64,000 nucleotides of DNA from Belliella calami. Its GTDB lineage: Bacteria > Bacteroidota > Bacteroidia > Cytophagales > Cyclobacteriaceae. Shown here in pieces: positions 54,598 to 64,000 of this stretch. The notes below the pieces were generated by a model, which saw only the letters and a list, made by a program, of their open reading frames with translations, was not told the origin of the DNA and did no database searches. The first letter of the stretch is position 1. Every line of letters begins with the position of its first letter. The translations under genes and the position numbers were made by a program. The stretch covers positions 32,078 through 96,077 of the forward strand of contig NZ_JAKZGS010000016.1 of NCBI RefSeq assembly GCF_022549695.1. The letters are read 5' to 3'.

Positions 54598-55524
54598 ATG
54601 GATAATAAAGAAGAGCATTTTTTAGGTGTTGACGTTGGAGGCACCCATTTGAAAATCGGCTTGGTAAACAAGAAAGGTGAGATTGTATCTTTTGACAAGG
54701 AAGACACCACTCCTTATAGAGATGATCCAAGAGGATTTAACACCTGCTTTATAGAAGGAGTAGGGAAGTACCTCGAGAAATATCCTGAAGTAAAAAAAGT
54801 TGGTATAGGACTGCCAGGTCTTATTTCAAAAGACAGAACCACCACATTGGAAATCCCAGCCATTCCAGCCTTGAATGGATTCAACCTCAAACAAGGACTG
54901 TTGGATAAATATCCAAATATAAAATTTTGCCTTGAAAATGATGCTGCTGCTGCTGCATTGGGCGAGTTTCGCTACGGAAAGTCGAATCCTTCTGATAATT
55001 TCCTTTTCATTACTATGGGAACAGGTATTGGAAGTGCCATGATAATGGATGGTAAGGTTTTCAAAGGATCAAGAGGTAATGCAATGGAAATGGGCCATAT
55101 GCTATCAAGAGGCAATGAAGGTCTGGAAAGGATAATTGGTAGAGATGGAATTTTGAGAATCATGGATAGAATGATTCGTGCTTATCCAGATCTTGCTGGA
55201 GAATTGGTGGGGCAGGAATTGGGTACACACCTACTAGTAGATACTGCCAAAAAAGGAAACCAAGTTTCATTGATGGTTTTTGAAGAAGTCGCAAGGGTTT
55301 TGGGAGAAGCGATTGTTTCTACAATCCGGATTTTAGATGTGACTGAAGTTTACTTTGGAGGTGGAATTTCCGCAGGCTTGGAATTTATGATGCCGTCATT
55401 GGATAAAACTGTGAGACAGTTTTTGACCAAATATTATGTTGAAGACTTGAAGTTAAGCAAGGCTACTTTGGAAAATAATGCAGGTACGCTAGGTGCTGCT
55501 GCATTGTGTTTTATGGAAGATTAA
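54598..55524 (+). CDS. ROK-family sugar kinase without the zinc motif
   Basis: 308 residues. Phosphate-binding GVDVGGTHLKIGL near 9-21, catalytic Asp in LENDAAAAALGE and GTGIGSAMI. The ROK zinc box CxCGxxGCxE, normally after the ExGH motif, is absent: here it reads EMGHMLSRGNEGLERI. Likely a glucokinase or similar sugar kinase that lacks zinc, as some ROK members (e.g. the polyphosphate glucokinase type) do. Substrate unproven. Confidence 0.88.
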   Translation: MDNKEEHFLGVDVGGTHLKIGLVNKKGEIVSFDKEDTTPYRDDPRGFNTCFIEGVGKYLEKYPEVKKVGIGLPGLISKDRTTTLEIPAIPALNGFNLKQGLLDKYPNIKFCLENDAAAAALGEFRYGKSNPSDNFLFITMGTGIGSAMIMDGKVFKGSRGNAMEMGHMLSRGNEGLERIIGRDGILRIMDRMIRAYPDLAGELVGQELGTHLLVDTAKKGNQVSLMVFEEVARVLGEAIVSTIRILDVTEVYFGGGISAGLEFMMPSLDKTVRQFLTKYYVEDLKLSKATLENNAGTLGAAALCFMED

Positions 55525-55743
55525 AAATTAGGATTATCCGCAAAGATTTCAATAGTTGAATTTGCCAATTAAATCATGCGCATAATTGTTATTAGTTGTT
55601 TAGTTAAAAGTGCATAAATTGACTTAAAATATATCAATTTATTTGCCTACTAGAAAGAAAGTAGATAACCATATTTAAAAATTGAATTGATTCTCAAAGT
55701 ATTTATTTACCCTATATAAAAAGACTTATTTCAATAAAATAAA

Positions 55744-55774
55744 AAAGCCTTTGAAAATCATTTTCAAAGGCTTT
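55744..55774 (-). terminator. Terminator of the lipoprotein/sterol-desaturase operon
   Basis: AAAGCCTTTGAAAAT (55744-55758) and ATTTTCAAAGGCTTT (55760-55774) form a perfect 15-base stem just past the minus-strand stop at 55780. A run of T follows on the minus strand. Confidence 0.85.
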
Positions 55775-55779
55775 AATTT

Positions 55780-56166
55780 TTATGGATCCAATCTACTTAT
55801 CGTGACTTCACTGACTTTGTTGATGGCATTGAGTCTAAACATTACCTTCAAAGGTTGTTTAGATTCGTCATGATTGTCGCAGTTATCGCTGGGTTCGAGG
55901 AAGTAAAAAAAGAAACTCTGGCTTTTGTCAACAAGCATTACCCTGTCAGGCCTTCCAAATGTTTTGATTAATTGTTGGTTATTCGCACCCAAAAAATCAT
56001 TTTTAATCCTTTGGATTTCATCCATTTGCTGAATCCTCAAACCATTACAGCCATATCTGTCCTTTTTCCAGTTTTCAATATCAAGATTTCCTACTTCTAG
56101 TTTTCCTGAGCAGGAAAATGTACCCAAACCTACTATGAAAATAAATAGATAAAATGTGTTACGCAT
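55780..56166 (-). CDS. Lipoprotein of unknown function (SmpA-like element)
   Basis: 128 residues from the ATG at 56166 (MRNTFYLFIFIVGLGTFSC), which gives a good lipoprotein signal; the frame extends upstream without conserved residues. The body has a KNDFLGANNQQLIKTFGRPD stretch, like the helix-turn-strand of SmpA/OmlA-type lipoproteins, and two Cys. It overlaps the end of the sterol-desaturase gene by 8 bp, so they form an operon. Function unknown. Confidence 0.75.
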   Translation of the reverse strand: MRNTFYLFIFIVGLGTFSCSGKLEVGNLDIENWKKDRYGCNGLRIQQMDEIQRIKNDFLGANNQQLIKTFGRPDRVMLVDKSQSFFFYFLEPSDNCDNHDESKQPLKVMFRLNAINKVSEVTISRLDP

Positions 56167-57409
56167 GTTGCTGTTCATTGGTGATGGATTTTTGGAATTT
56201 TTTGACGACATTTTCGTTTTTCCAAAGCCAAAAGTAAGAGGAGAATCCATACATAGAAAGCACAATGATGATTATATTTTGAGGTAAGAAATCCAAACCT
56301 ATATACCAAGCTGCAATTAGAAACAATGCAACTCTTGCAATTTCTTGAACATGATACATTCGACTTTGTTCAAAAATCCCAGAAAAGCTAACTGTACTCC
56401 AAACGATAAGAAAAGACAAGCCGACTTTCAAAGGCCAATCAAAATTTTCTAAATTGAAAAGAAAGTAAGCTGTGATTCCCATCAAAACCACATATTGAAA
56501 AAATACATAATAGTTCAATGCCTTTGGAACAGTTGTGTCAAACTTTCTGTAATTTTCATCTACTTCTTTTACTCCTCGATATCCTCCCAGATAATCTGGC
56601 AGCCAGCCTGGTTTATTGAACATATACCTTATTTTATCAGACCAATTTGGGATTTGCTTCATTTCTTCTTTCATCGAAACGTAATGTGACAAATTGACCC
56701 AAACAGGATTCCAGCTATTTACAGGAACAGTAATGCCATAAGTTGGTTTTTCTTCTTCTTCCTGAAAAGTCCCAAACCATCTGTCAAAGATGATAAAAGT
56801 ACCTCCGTGATTTTTGTCAATGTATTTTGGATTTCTGCCATGGTGTACCCGATGATGTGAAGGTGTATTCATGAATTTTTCCAAAAAACCCATTTTTCCA
56901 ATTGCTTCTGTATGAATCCAAAATTGATAAAGAAGATTCAGCCCAGATACCAATACCAGGAAAACTGGATCAAAACCCAAAAAGGCCAAAGGTAGATAGA
57001 AGAAAAATGTCCAAATAGTCTGTGTAGAACTTTGCCTTAAAGCTACTGATAAATTGTATTCCTCACTCGAATGATGTACTACATGTCCACCCCAAAAGAG
57101 ATTGATTTCATGGGATTTTCTATGAGCCCAATAATAACAAAAATCATAGAGAAAAAACAGGATGAAAAAGGTCCAGATATTGTTTTGAATCTCAAAAAAA
57201 GCAAATTGCTCGTAAAGAAATGTGTAAACACCAATCGAAAGAACTTTTATAAATACACCTGAAACTTGTGAGACCACACCGAGGTTAATATTGGTAATAG
57301 CATCATTCATCCGGTAGCTGGGATTTTTTTGAAATCTCAAGACGATCAACTCTATTCCCATCAAAAGAAAATATATTGGAATGGCAATTATTACTGGACT
57401 CAGATTCAT
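56159..57409 (-). CDS. Sterol desaturase/fatty acid hydroxylase family protein
   Basis: 416 residues, eight or so membrane helices. The His clusters HRKSHE, GGHVVHHSSEE and NTPSHHRVHHGRN bind the di-iron site of the FA_hydroxylase superfamily. The C-terminal part (about 290-400) adds further helices beyond the core. It acts on a lipid in the membrane with O2; the substrate is unknown. Followed by an overlapping lipoprotein gene. Confidence 0.9.
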   Translation of the reverse strand: MNLSPVIIAIPIYFLLMGIELIVLRFQKNPSYRMNDAITNINLGVVSQVSGVFIKVLSIGVYTFLYEQFAFFEIQNNIWTFFILFFLYDFCYYWAHRKSHEINLFWGGHVVHHSSEEYNLSVALRQSSTQTIWTFFFYLPLAFLGFDPVFLVLVSGLNLLYQFWIHTEAIGKMGFLEKFMNTPSHHRVHHGRNPKYIDKNHGGTFIIFDRWFGTFQEEEEKPTYGITVPVNSWNPVWVNLSHYVSMKEEMKQIPNWSDKIRYMFNKPGWLPDYLGGYRGVKEVDENYRKFDTTVPKALNYYVFFQYVVLMGITAYFLFNLENFDWPLKVGLSFLIVWSTVSFSGIFEQSRMYHVQEIARVALFLIAAWYIGLDFLPQNIIIIVLSMYGFSSYFWLWKNENVVKKFQKSITNEQQHA

Positions 57410-57534
57410 CTTACATTCAGGTTATTGGGTAAAATCTGCTTGAAAACTACTGATAAAAACTGAATAAAGGAAAAAACCTATTCGATTTTGCTAAGCATAA
57501 ATCTTTATATTAGCGCCTTAAAACTATCATCATT

Positions 57535-58032
57535 ATGTATTACCGATTTGGAAAAGTATTTCATTTTATATCAGTTCTGGTATTTACCGTATCATTCTTG
57601 TATATCTACGCCTCATTATCAGATATAGTCGCGTATCAATTAGATGAAAATGGCGGCTTCCTGAAAAGTGTCCCGAAAGAAACCTTTTTTTATTCTGGAA
57701 TTGTCCTTTTTATAGTTTTGAATGTACTCATGATAGTACCAGGCAAAATGATAGAGAATGGAAGTACTACAAACCTTAAAAGAATTTTCCCAAAAGGAGA
57801 GTTTCTAAGTGATGTCATGATCGCATGGATATACAGTTTTGTAGGCATTATCAATATTTCCTTGACGATAATGACGCTGTTTATCCACAGTATCAATAAT
57901 CAAAATGAAATTGCATCAAGTCAATACAATGTTTTTTTCTATCTCATTCCAGTGTTGTTTGTGGTATGGATAGGAGGTCTTTTTTGGATTTTGATTCAGA
58001 AATTTAAGGCTGTTCAAGCCAACAGTTTATAA
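57535..58032 (+). CDS. Membrane protein of unknown function upstream of parE
   Basis: 165 residues with four hydrophobic helices (about 8-28, 49-68, 92-115, 131-155). No signature was recognised. It lies 29 bp before parE on the same strand. A co-transcription with topoisomerase IV genes is likely but a role there is unknown. Confidence 0.75.
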   Translation: MYYRFGKVFHFISVLVFTVSFLYIYASLSDIVAYQLDENGGFLKSVPKETFFYSGIVLFIVLNVLMIVPGKMIENGSTTNLKRIFPKGEFLSDVMIAWIYSFVGIINISLTIMTLFIHSINNQNEIASSQYNVFFYLIPVLFVVWIGGLFWILIQKFKAVQANSL

Positions 58033-58061
58033 TATTTCCCAATAATTAGTAACTATTTCAA

Positions 58062-59960
58062 ATGGCAGAAAACGTTCAATATACCGAAGACAGTATCAAA
58101 TCACTTGATTGGAGAGAACATATCAGGCTTAGGCCAGGGATGTATATCGGAAAGCTTGGTGATGGTAGTGCTCAAGATGATGGTATTTATGTATTGGTTA
58201 AGGAGATTCTTGATAACAGTATCGATGAACATATGATGGGTTATGGGCGAACGATAGATATCAAGATTTCCGAACATAAGGTTGAAGTAAGGGATTATGG
58301 TAGAGGAATTCCATTGGGAAAGGTGATCGATTGTGTTTCCAAAATTAACACAGGCGGAAAGTATGATTCAGGAGCTTTCCAAAAATCAGTTGGTCTGAAT
58401 GGAGTAGGTACCAAAGCTGTAAATGCACTTTCGGATTTTTTCAAAGTTCAATCATATAGAGAAGGGGAAACGAAAGTTGCTCAATTCGAAAAAGGGATTC
58501 TTGTAGAAGACAGAAAAATCGAAAAATCTTCGGACAGAAATGGTACAAAAATCATTTTCTCACCTGATTCCAGTGTTTTCAAAAATTACCATTTTATCCC
58601 TGAGTACTTAGAAAACCAGATTTGGAATTATGCATTTCTAAACGCAGGTCTTACGATCAATTATAACGGCAAGAAGTTTTTCTCTGAAAGAGGACTTTAT
58701 GATTTGTTGACCAGAAAAGTAGATGAAGAAAGTGCGAGATATCCGATCATTCACCTCAAAGGTAATGATATAGAGGTAGCAATTACTCATAGCAACCAAT
58801 ATGGTGAGGAATATTACTCATTTGTAAATGGGCAATTTACCACCCAAGGAGGAACGCATTTGGCGGCCTTTAGAGAAGCGATAGTAAAAACCATAAGAGA
58901 GTTTTACAAAAAAGATTACGACGCTTCAGATATACGCCAAAGTGTGGTAGCAGCCATTGCAGTCAGGGTGCAAGAACCCGTATTCGAATCTCAGACAAAG
59001 ACAAAACTTGGATCCCAAACAATTGGTGGAGATGGGCCGACATTAAGGACATTTGTAAATGATTTCCTCAAAGTTGAACTTGATAATTATTTACATAAAA
59101 ATCCTGCTGTTGCAGATGCTCTGTTGAAAAGAATTTTGCAATCAGAAAGAGAGAGAAAAGAAATCTCAGGTATCAAAAAGCTTGCAAATGAAAGGGCAAA
59201 AAAAGCAAATCTCCACAATAAAAAATTGAGGGACTGCAGAGTTCACTATGATGATCCGAAAAGTGATGAAGAAAAAAGAAACAATACCATGCTTTTTCTT
59301 ACTGAAGGAGACTCTGCTTCAGGATCTATTACAAAATCAAGGGATGTTCAGACACAGGCAGTTTTTTCATTGAGGGGAAAACCTCTGAATTGCTTTGGAA
59401 TGACCAAAAAAGTGGTGTATGAAAATGAGGAATTTAACCTTCTTCAACACGCTTTAAATATCGAAGATGGGATAGAAAATCTAAGGTATAGAAAGATCGT
59501 AATCGCTACAGATGCAGATGTAGATGGCATGCATATTCGCTTGTTGATCATGACTTATTTCTTGCAATTCTTTCCGGACTTGGTGAAAAATGGTCATTTG
59601 TATATCTTGGATACGCCATTATTCAGGGTAAGGAACAAAAAAGAAACAATCTATTGCTATACGGACGAAGAGCGCCAAAGAGCTATCCATAAATTGGGCA
59701 AAACAGCTGAAATTACTAGGTTCAAAGGTCTTGGTGAGATTTCTCCAAGTGAATTTGGGACTTTTATTGGTGAGGATATCAGGTTAGAACCAATTATCCT
59801 AAACAAAGAAACCAAAATAGCTGATCTTCTAGGTTTCTATATGGGAAAAAACACTCCTGATAGACAAACTTTTATCATTGATAATTTGAAAATTGAAAAG
59901 GACATTGTACACAATGATCCTGAGAAAGATCAAAAAGAAAACGAAGAAGAAGCAGCGTAA
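58062..59960 (+). CDS. parE: DNA topoisomerase IV subunit B
   Basis: 632 residues. GHKL ATPase: [34 protein letters not shown]; transducer domain; then TOPRIM with [10 protein letters not shown] and [10 protein letters not shown], ending in an acidic tail. It provides ATP hydrolysis for decatenation with ParC. parC follows after 34 bp. The shortness compared with GyrB of gamma-proteobacteria is normal. Confidence 0.93.
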   Translation: MAENVQYTEDSIKSLDWREHIRLRPGMYIGKLGDGSAQDDGIYVLVKEILDNSIDEHMMGYGRTIDIKISEHKVEVRDYGRGIPLGKVIDCVSKINTGGKYDSGAFQKSVGLNGVGTKAVNALSDFFKVQSYREGETKVAQFEKGILVEDRKIEKSSDRNGTKIIFSPDSSVFKNYHFIPEYLENQIWNYAFLNAGLTINYNGKKFFSERGLYDLLTRKVDEESARYPIIHLKGNDIEVAITHSNQYGEEYYSFVNGQFTTQGGTHLAAFREAIVKTIREFYKKDYDASDIRQSVVAAIAVRVQEPVFESQTKTKLGSQTIGGDGPTLRTFVNDFLKVELDNYLHKNPAVADALLKRILQSERERKEISGIKKLANERAKKANLHNKKLRDCRVHYDDPKSDEEKRNNTMLFLTEGDSASGSITKSRDVQTQAVFSLRGKPLNCFGMTKKVVYENEEFNLLQHALNIEDGIENLRYRKIVIATDADVDGMHIRLLIMTYFLQFFPDLVKNGHLYILDTPLFRVRNKKETIYCYTDEERQRAIHKLGKTAEITRFKGLGEISPSEFGTFIGEDIRLEPIILNKETKIADLLGFYMGKNTPDRQTFIIDNLKIEKDIVHNDPEKDQKENEEEAA

Positions 59961-59994
59961 CCGAAAGCAATAGAATTGAAATACAAAAACAAGT

Positions 59995-62631
59995 ATGAGC
60001 GATCAAATCAACGATAAACCAGAAGACAAAGAAGGAGGTCTGCATGAATCAATTCCTGTCACAGGAATGTACAAGGAGTGGTTTTTGGACTATGCTTCTT
60101 ATGTGATTTTAGAAAGAGCTGTACCCGCAATAGAAGATGGTTTGAAACCTGTTCAACGTAGAATCCTTCATTCCATGAAGGAAATGGACGATGGACGATT
60201 CAATAAAGTAGCCAATATCATTGGTCAATCCATGCAGTATCACCCTCATGGAGATCAGTCTATCGGTGATGCCATTGTCAATTTGGGGCAAAAGGAATTA
60301 TTGATCGAGACGCAGGGTAACTGGGGAGATATCAGAACAGGGGATGGCGCTGCTGCTTCTCGTTATATAGAAGCCCGATTGTCCAAATTTGCCCTAGAGG
60401 TAGTTTTTAATCCACAGACTACAGAGTGGCAACTGTCTTACGATGGAAGGAAAAAAGAACCTGTCACTTTGCCTGTAAAATTCCCTTTGTTGCTAGCACA
60501 AGGTGTCGAAGGGATTGCGGTGGGATTGTCAACAAAAATTCTTCCACACAACTTTATAGAACTTATCAATGGTTCAATCCAAATCCTTCAAGGAGAAAGA
60601 CCTTACCTTTTACCAGATTTCCCTACAGGTGGATTAGCTGATTTTTCAGAATATAATGAAGGACAAAGAGGCGGTCGAGTAAAGGTTAGAGCAAGGATTG
60701 AAGAAGGGGATAATAAAACTCTTTTAATCAAAGATATACCATTTGGAACTACGACTAATTCATTGATTGAATCCATTATCAAAGCAAATGATAAAGGAAA
60801 AATTAAAATCAAAAAAGTAGTTGATAATACTGCCAAAGATGTAGAGATTCAGATCCAATTGGCACCAGGTCAATCACCGGATATGACTATTGATGCATTG
60901 TATGCATTTACGGATTGTGAAGTAAGCATTTCGCCAAATGCATGTGTGATCATCAAGGACAAACCTGTATTCCTGTCAGTAAACGACATCCTTCAGTACA
61001 ATACAAAGCAGACCAAAGAGCTCCTCAAAAGAGAACTTGAAATCCGTAAGGCTGAATTGATGGAGAAATTGCTTTTCTCTTCTTTGGAAAAAATATTCAT
61101 CGAAAATAGAATTTACAGAGATATAGAGGAATGTGAAACCTGGGATGGAGTAATTCAAACAATCGATAAAGGTTTGGATCCATTCAAACCAGATTTTTAT
61201 AGAGATATCACAACAGAAGATATTATCAGATTAACTGAAATCAAGATCAAGAGAATCTCGAAATTTGATGCTTTCAAGGCTGATGAATTAATGCGCAAAT
61301 TGGAGGAAGAGCTCAAAGAGGTTAATTATAATCTGAAGCACCTTACTGATTATGCAATCAAGTATTATGAAAACTTGCTGACGAAGTACGGAAAAGGAAG
61401 AGAAAGAAAAACTGAAATTAGAACATTTGACCAAATTGAGGCCACAGTAGTAGCAGCGAACAATGCCAAACTTTATGTGAATAGAGCTGATGGGTTTGTT
61501 GGCTATGGTCTAAAAAAGGATGAGTTTGTCTGCGATTGCTCTGATCTTGATGATATCATTGTTTTCAGAAAAGATGGAAAATGTATTGTCAGCAGAATTC
61601 AAGAGAAAGGGTTTGTTGGAAAAGATATTCTTCACGTTGCAGTCTTTAGAAAAGGGGATGAGCGTATGGTTTATAACCTTATCTATCTAGATGGTGTGAC
61701 AGGCAGGGCAATGGTCAAAAGATTTCAGGTTCTAGCTGTTACTAGAGATCGTGAATATGAACTTACAAAGGGTACCAAAGGCTCCAAAGTCCTTTATTTC
61801 ACAGCAAATCCGAATGGAGAAGCAGAGATTGTAACAATCTATCTAACGCAAGGGGCGAAAGCCAGGGTAAAAGTTTTTGATTTTGACTTTAGTTCAATAG
61901 AGATTAAAGGTAGAGGAGCAGGTGGAAATATCATGACGAGATACCCAATCAGAAAGATTCAACTTAAGATGGAAGGTGTGTCTACTCTTGGGGGTCTAGA
62001 TATTTACTTCGATAAGTCAGTTGGCAGATTGAATACAGATCAAAGAGGTGTTTTGATAGGCAATTTCCTTGGTGAAGATAGAATTGTCGTTTTCTACAAA
62101 AATGGTGAATATGAGTTGACCACATTTGAATTGACAAATAGGTATGAAGCTCAAAATGTACTTCTGATCGAGAAATTTGATGCGCAAAAAGTAGTGTCAG
62201 CAATCTATTTTGATGGAATTTCCAAAACTTACTTCGTAAAGAGATTCCTTATCGAAACATCTACTATCAACAAGAAATTCAGTTTCATTTCAGACCACAA
62301 GCAATCCTATTTGAAGATCATATCTACAGACAAACAGCCTCAGGTGAAAGCTAAACTTCAGAAAGGCAAAGAAGTAGAAGAGAATGAATATGATTTGGAT
62401 ATGCTGATAGATGTCAAAGGATGGAAATCTGTAGGAAATAAATTTTCCTCGCATCAAGTATTGGAAATGGAATTGATCCAACCAAAGAAAGCGCCTGAGC
62501 CGGAAGTTGACGATCATGAAAACCCTGATGACCAATCGGATTCTGATGATGCTGACGATTCCTTGGAAATAGGATCTACAATTGATTTGAATATCAAAAA
62601 GGACGATGAAGAACAACTTGGATTGTTTTAG
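59995..62631 (+). CDS. parC: DNA topoisomerase IV subunit A
   Basis: 878 residues. Catalytic Tyr124 in AAASRYIEARL and the winged-helix YHPHGDQSIGDAIV before it; a coiled-coil domain (about 320-480) and C-terminal beta-pinwheel follow, ending in an Asp/Glu-rich tail. The position that is Ser80 in E. coli ParC (quinolone-contact) is Gln88 here and the acidic one is Asp92. It cuts and rejoins DNA with ParE. Confidence 0.94.
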   Translation: MSDQINDKPEDKEGGLHESIPVTGMYKEWFLDYASYVILERAVPAIEDGLKPVQRRILHSMKEMDDGRFNKVANIIGQSMQYHPHGDQSIGDAIVNLGQKELLIETQGNWGDIRTGDGAAASRYIEARLSKFALEVVFNPQTTEWQLSYDGRKKEPVTLPVKFPLLLAQGVEGIAVGLSTKILPHNFIELINGSIQILQGERPYLLPDFPTGGLADFSEYNEGQRGGRVKVRARIEEGDNKTLLIKDIPFGTTTNSLIESIIKANDKGKIKIKKVVDNTAKDVEIQIQLAPGQSPDMTIDALYAFTDCEVSISPNACVIIKDKPVFLSVNDILQYNTKQTKELLKRELEIRKAELMEKLLFSSLEKIFIENRIYRDIEECETWDGVIQTIDKGLDPFKPDFYRDITTEDIIRLTEIKIKRISKFDAFKADELMRKLEEELKEVNYNLKHLTDYAIKYYENLLTKYGKGRERKTEIRTFDQIEATVVAANNAKLYVNRADGFVGYGLKKDEFVCDCSDLDDIIVFRKDGKCIVSRIQEKGFVGKDILHVAVFRKGDERMVYNLIYLDGVTGRAMVKRFQVLAVTRDREYELTKGTKGSKVLYFTANPNGEAEIVTIYLTQGAKARVKVFDFDFSSIEIKGRGAGGNIMTRYPIRKIQLKMEGVSTLGGLDIYFDKSVGRLNTDQRGVLIGNFLGEDRIVVFYKNGEYELTTFELTNRYEAQNVLLIEKFDAQKVVSAIYFDGISKTYFVKRFLIETSTINKKFSFISDHKQSYLKIISTDKQPQVKAKLQKGKEVEENEYDLDMLIDVKGWKSVGNKFSSHQVLEMELIQPKKAPEPEVDDHENPDDQSDSDDADDSLEIGSTIDLNIKKDDEEQLGLF

Positions 62632-62660
62632 AAATCAACCTATCATCTGAATTTAGAGTT

Positions 62661-63353
62661 ATGGATGCAATTGAGAAAGAGTTCTTGGCTTATCTGAGTG
62701 GTTATATTACACCTCATAAGCTGGCACTGATAGAAGACATCTTGTCAAAAAGAACTCGCTATTTTACAGTTGTATTAGAAGATATCTATAAGCCACACAA
62801 TGCTTCAGCCGTTCTTAGGACGGCTGATTGCTTTGGTATTCAAGATGTTTATATTGTCGAGAAAAGTCAAGAGTACAAAGTAAATCCCTATGTAACCAGA
62901 GGGGCAGCCCAATGGGTAGATATCCATCGCTATAGTAATTATGGAGGGAATGCTGTGGCTTGTTGTACCTCTGACTTGAAGAGTAAAGGTTTCAAAATCT
63001 ACGCAACCAGCCCACGTGAAGATAGTATCTCGATCCATGATTTGAAAGTAGATGAAAAAATTGCATTAGTTTTTGGTAATGAACATGAAGGGGTGAGTGA
63101 GGAGATGATATCACAAGCAGATGGGTTGGTTCATATTCCTATGGATGGCTTTACAGAGAGTTTCAATATTTCTGTAGCAGCATCGATTTTTTTGTTTGAC
63201 ATGCAAAGAAAAGCCTCGGCATCAAATATCCCTGATTTTTACATTGATGAAACAGAGAAAGAACTCTTAAGATCAAAATGGTATAGGGAAATAGTCAAGT
63301 ATTCAGAGATTCACGAAAAAGAGTTTTTGAAAAACTACAATCCCAATATGTAA
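62661..63353 (+). CDS. SpoU/TrmH-family RNA 2'-O-methyltransferase
   Basis: 230 residues. SPOUT motifs: NASAVLRTADCFGIQDVYIV, then LVFGNEHEGVSEEM and IPMDGFTESFNISVAASIFL, which form the knot that binds SAM. The likely substrate is tRNA G18 (TrmH type) but rRNA cannot be excluded. It follows parC by 29 bp and may be in the same transcript. Confidence 0.88.
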   Translation: MDAIEKEFLAYLSGYITPHKLALIEDILSKRTRYFTVVLEDIYKPHNASAVLRTADCFGIQDVYIVEKSQEYKVNPYVTRGAAQWVDIHRYSNYGGNAVACCTSDLKSKGFKIYATSPREDSISIHDLKVDEKIALVFGNEHEGVSEEMISQADGLVHIPMDGFTESFNISVAASIFLFDMQRKASASNIPDFYIDETEKELLRSKWYREIVKYSEIHEKEFLKNYNPNM

Positions 63354-63387
63354 AATAGAAATCAGGGTTGTGATAAATCCTGCCGAT

Positions 63388-63440
63388 AAGAGGCATTTAT
63401 TCAAACTCAAATATAAACAAAAAGCCTCTTTTGTTTGAAT
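63388..63440. other. Interleaved complementary segments (possible pseudoknot)
   Basis: Four segments occur in the order AAGAGGC (63388-63394), ATTCAAAC (63399-63406), GCCTCTT (63424-63430) and GTTTGAAT (63433-63440). The first pairs with the third and the second with the fourth, so the pairs cross. A simple terminator using one pair is an equal alternative. It lies just downstream of the SpoU gene and upstream of the 261-bp array. Confidence 0.4.
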
Positions 63441-63445
63441 TCTAG

Positions 63446-64000
63446 GGGCAGAGCCCTTAGTTCTTCGTAGAAAAAAGTATTCGAAGTTAAAAATTAAGGG
63501 GCGTAGCCCTGATTTCTAAATTCCTGCAGATAAATATAAGAATTCAGGGCTACGCCCCTCGTGGGGTGGATGTCTTGAAATTTGCTACGAAGATAACAGG
63601 GATAACGCCCCCTTTTTGAATCGTGCTATTTCATTATGAAGCTTTTCCTTCATTAAAAAAATCAATTCTGATTTCTCTATTGGTATTTGTGTTAATGTTA
63701 CGTCAAGGGCAGAGCCCTTAGTTCTTCGTAGAAAAAAGTATTCGAAGTTAAAAATTAAGGGGCGTAGCCCTGATTTCTAAATTCCTGCAGATAAATATAA
63801 GAATTCAGGGCTACGCCCCTCGTGGGGTGGTTGTCTTGAAATTTGCTACGAAGATAACAGGGCTAACGCCCCTTTTTTGAATCGTGCTATTTCATTATGA
63901 AGCTTTTCCTTCATTAAAAAAATCAATTCTGATTTCTCTATTGGTATTTGTGTTAATGTTACGTCAAGGGCAGAGCCCTTAGTTCTTCGTAGAAAAAAGT
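63446..64000. repeat. Tandem 261-bp palindromic repeat reaching the window end
   Basis: Units start at 63446, 63707 and 63968 (the last is cut by the window end). Each has four short palindromes: GGGCAGAGCCC (63446-63456), GGGGCGTAGCCCTGA (63498-63512), TCAGGGCTACGCCCC (63544-63558) and GGGATAACGCCCC (63599-63611; GGGCTAACGCCCC in unit 2). The second and third are perfect 15-base reverse complements. Copies are nearly identical. No gene is present. Confidence 0.93.

Overview
The window looks like chromosomal DNA of a marine or freshwater Bacteroidota, most likely order Cytophagales and close to Cyclobacteriaceae (Algoriphagus/Belliella-like). The reasons are the AT-rich composition, the lack of Shine-Dalgarno leaders, TAnnTTTG-type promoters, lipoproteins with a Cys lipobox, a carboxypeptidase-regulatory-domain TonB receptor, LytS/LytTR and 7TMR-DISM signalling proteins, the ligase-associated helicase, and long intergenic families of palindromic repeats. 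The genus is an inference; no rRNA or complete tRNA gene was seen.

Layout. 1-12.6 kb: the end of folC and trmB, then a hybrid histidine kinase, an SDR, an S9 peptidase, a TetR-GNAT pair, tyrS, a DoxX-like protein and a DEAD-box helicase. 12.6-15.5 kb: a LytS/LytTR two-component pair split by 549 bp of decayed repeats, led by a 55-residue membrane peptide whose stop overlaps the kinase start. 15.9-21.4 kb: a dienelactone hydrolase, an amidohydrolase, two decayed small genes, and a DUF2891 lipoprotein coupled to an NRAMP-like transporter that lacks the usual metal ligands. 21.4-26.9 kb: a hydrolase, RmuC, a TPR protein, and a striking block in which a REP-associated tyrosine transposase (RAYT) lies inside one unit of a tandem palindromic array. 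26.9-35.7 kb: trkA-trkH potassium uptake, a TPR histidine kinase, and the ligase-associated helicase and ATP-dependent DNA ligase. 35.8-40.7 kb: a probable metal-uptake island (His-rich lipoproteins, DUF4625 lipoprotein, TonB receptor) with four TTGCA/TGCAA repeats at an exact 11-bp pitch over a promoter. 41-50.6 kb: secreted hydrolases and peptidases (alpha/beta hydrolase, gamma-glutamyltransferase, second S9 peptidase), a seven-copy ~106-bp tandem repeat, an orphan Hpt protein, a rhomboid protease and a small operon of unknown function. 50.8-57.4 kb: deoxynucleoside kinase, 3-hydroxyacyl-CoA dehydrogenase, CvfB-like S1 protein, an ArsC-fold protein without its cysteine, a YkgJ-type protein, a ROK kinase without the zinc motif, a lipoprotein and a sterol-desaturase-family protein. 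57.5-63.4 kb: a membrane protein, parE, parC and a SpoU methyltransferase. 63.4-64 kb: a 261-bp tandem array whose four-palindrome design mirrors the RAYT array although the sequences differ.

The best candidates for something not yet described are the RAYT-in-array locus (units with four TTTA/TAAA-looped palindromes, two arrays with different linkers, and a higher-order dimer), the look-alike 261-bp array at the right end, and the metal-uptake island with its phased operator. Everything here is read by eye from the sequence; no database search or structure prediction was run.
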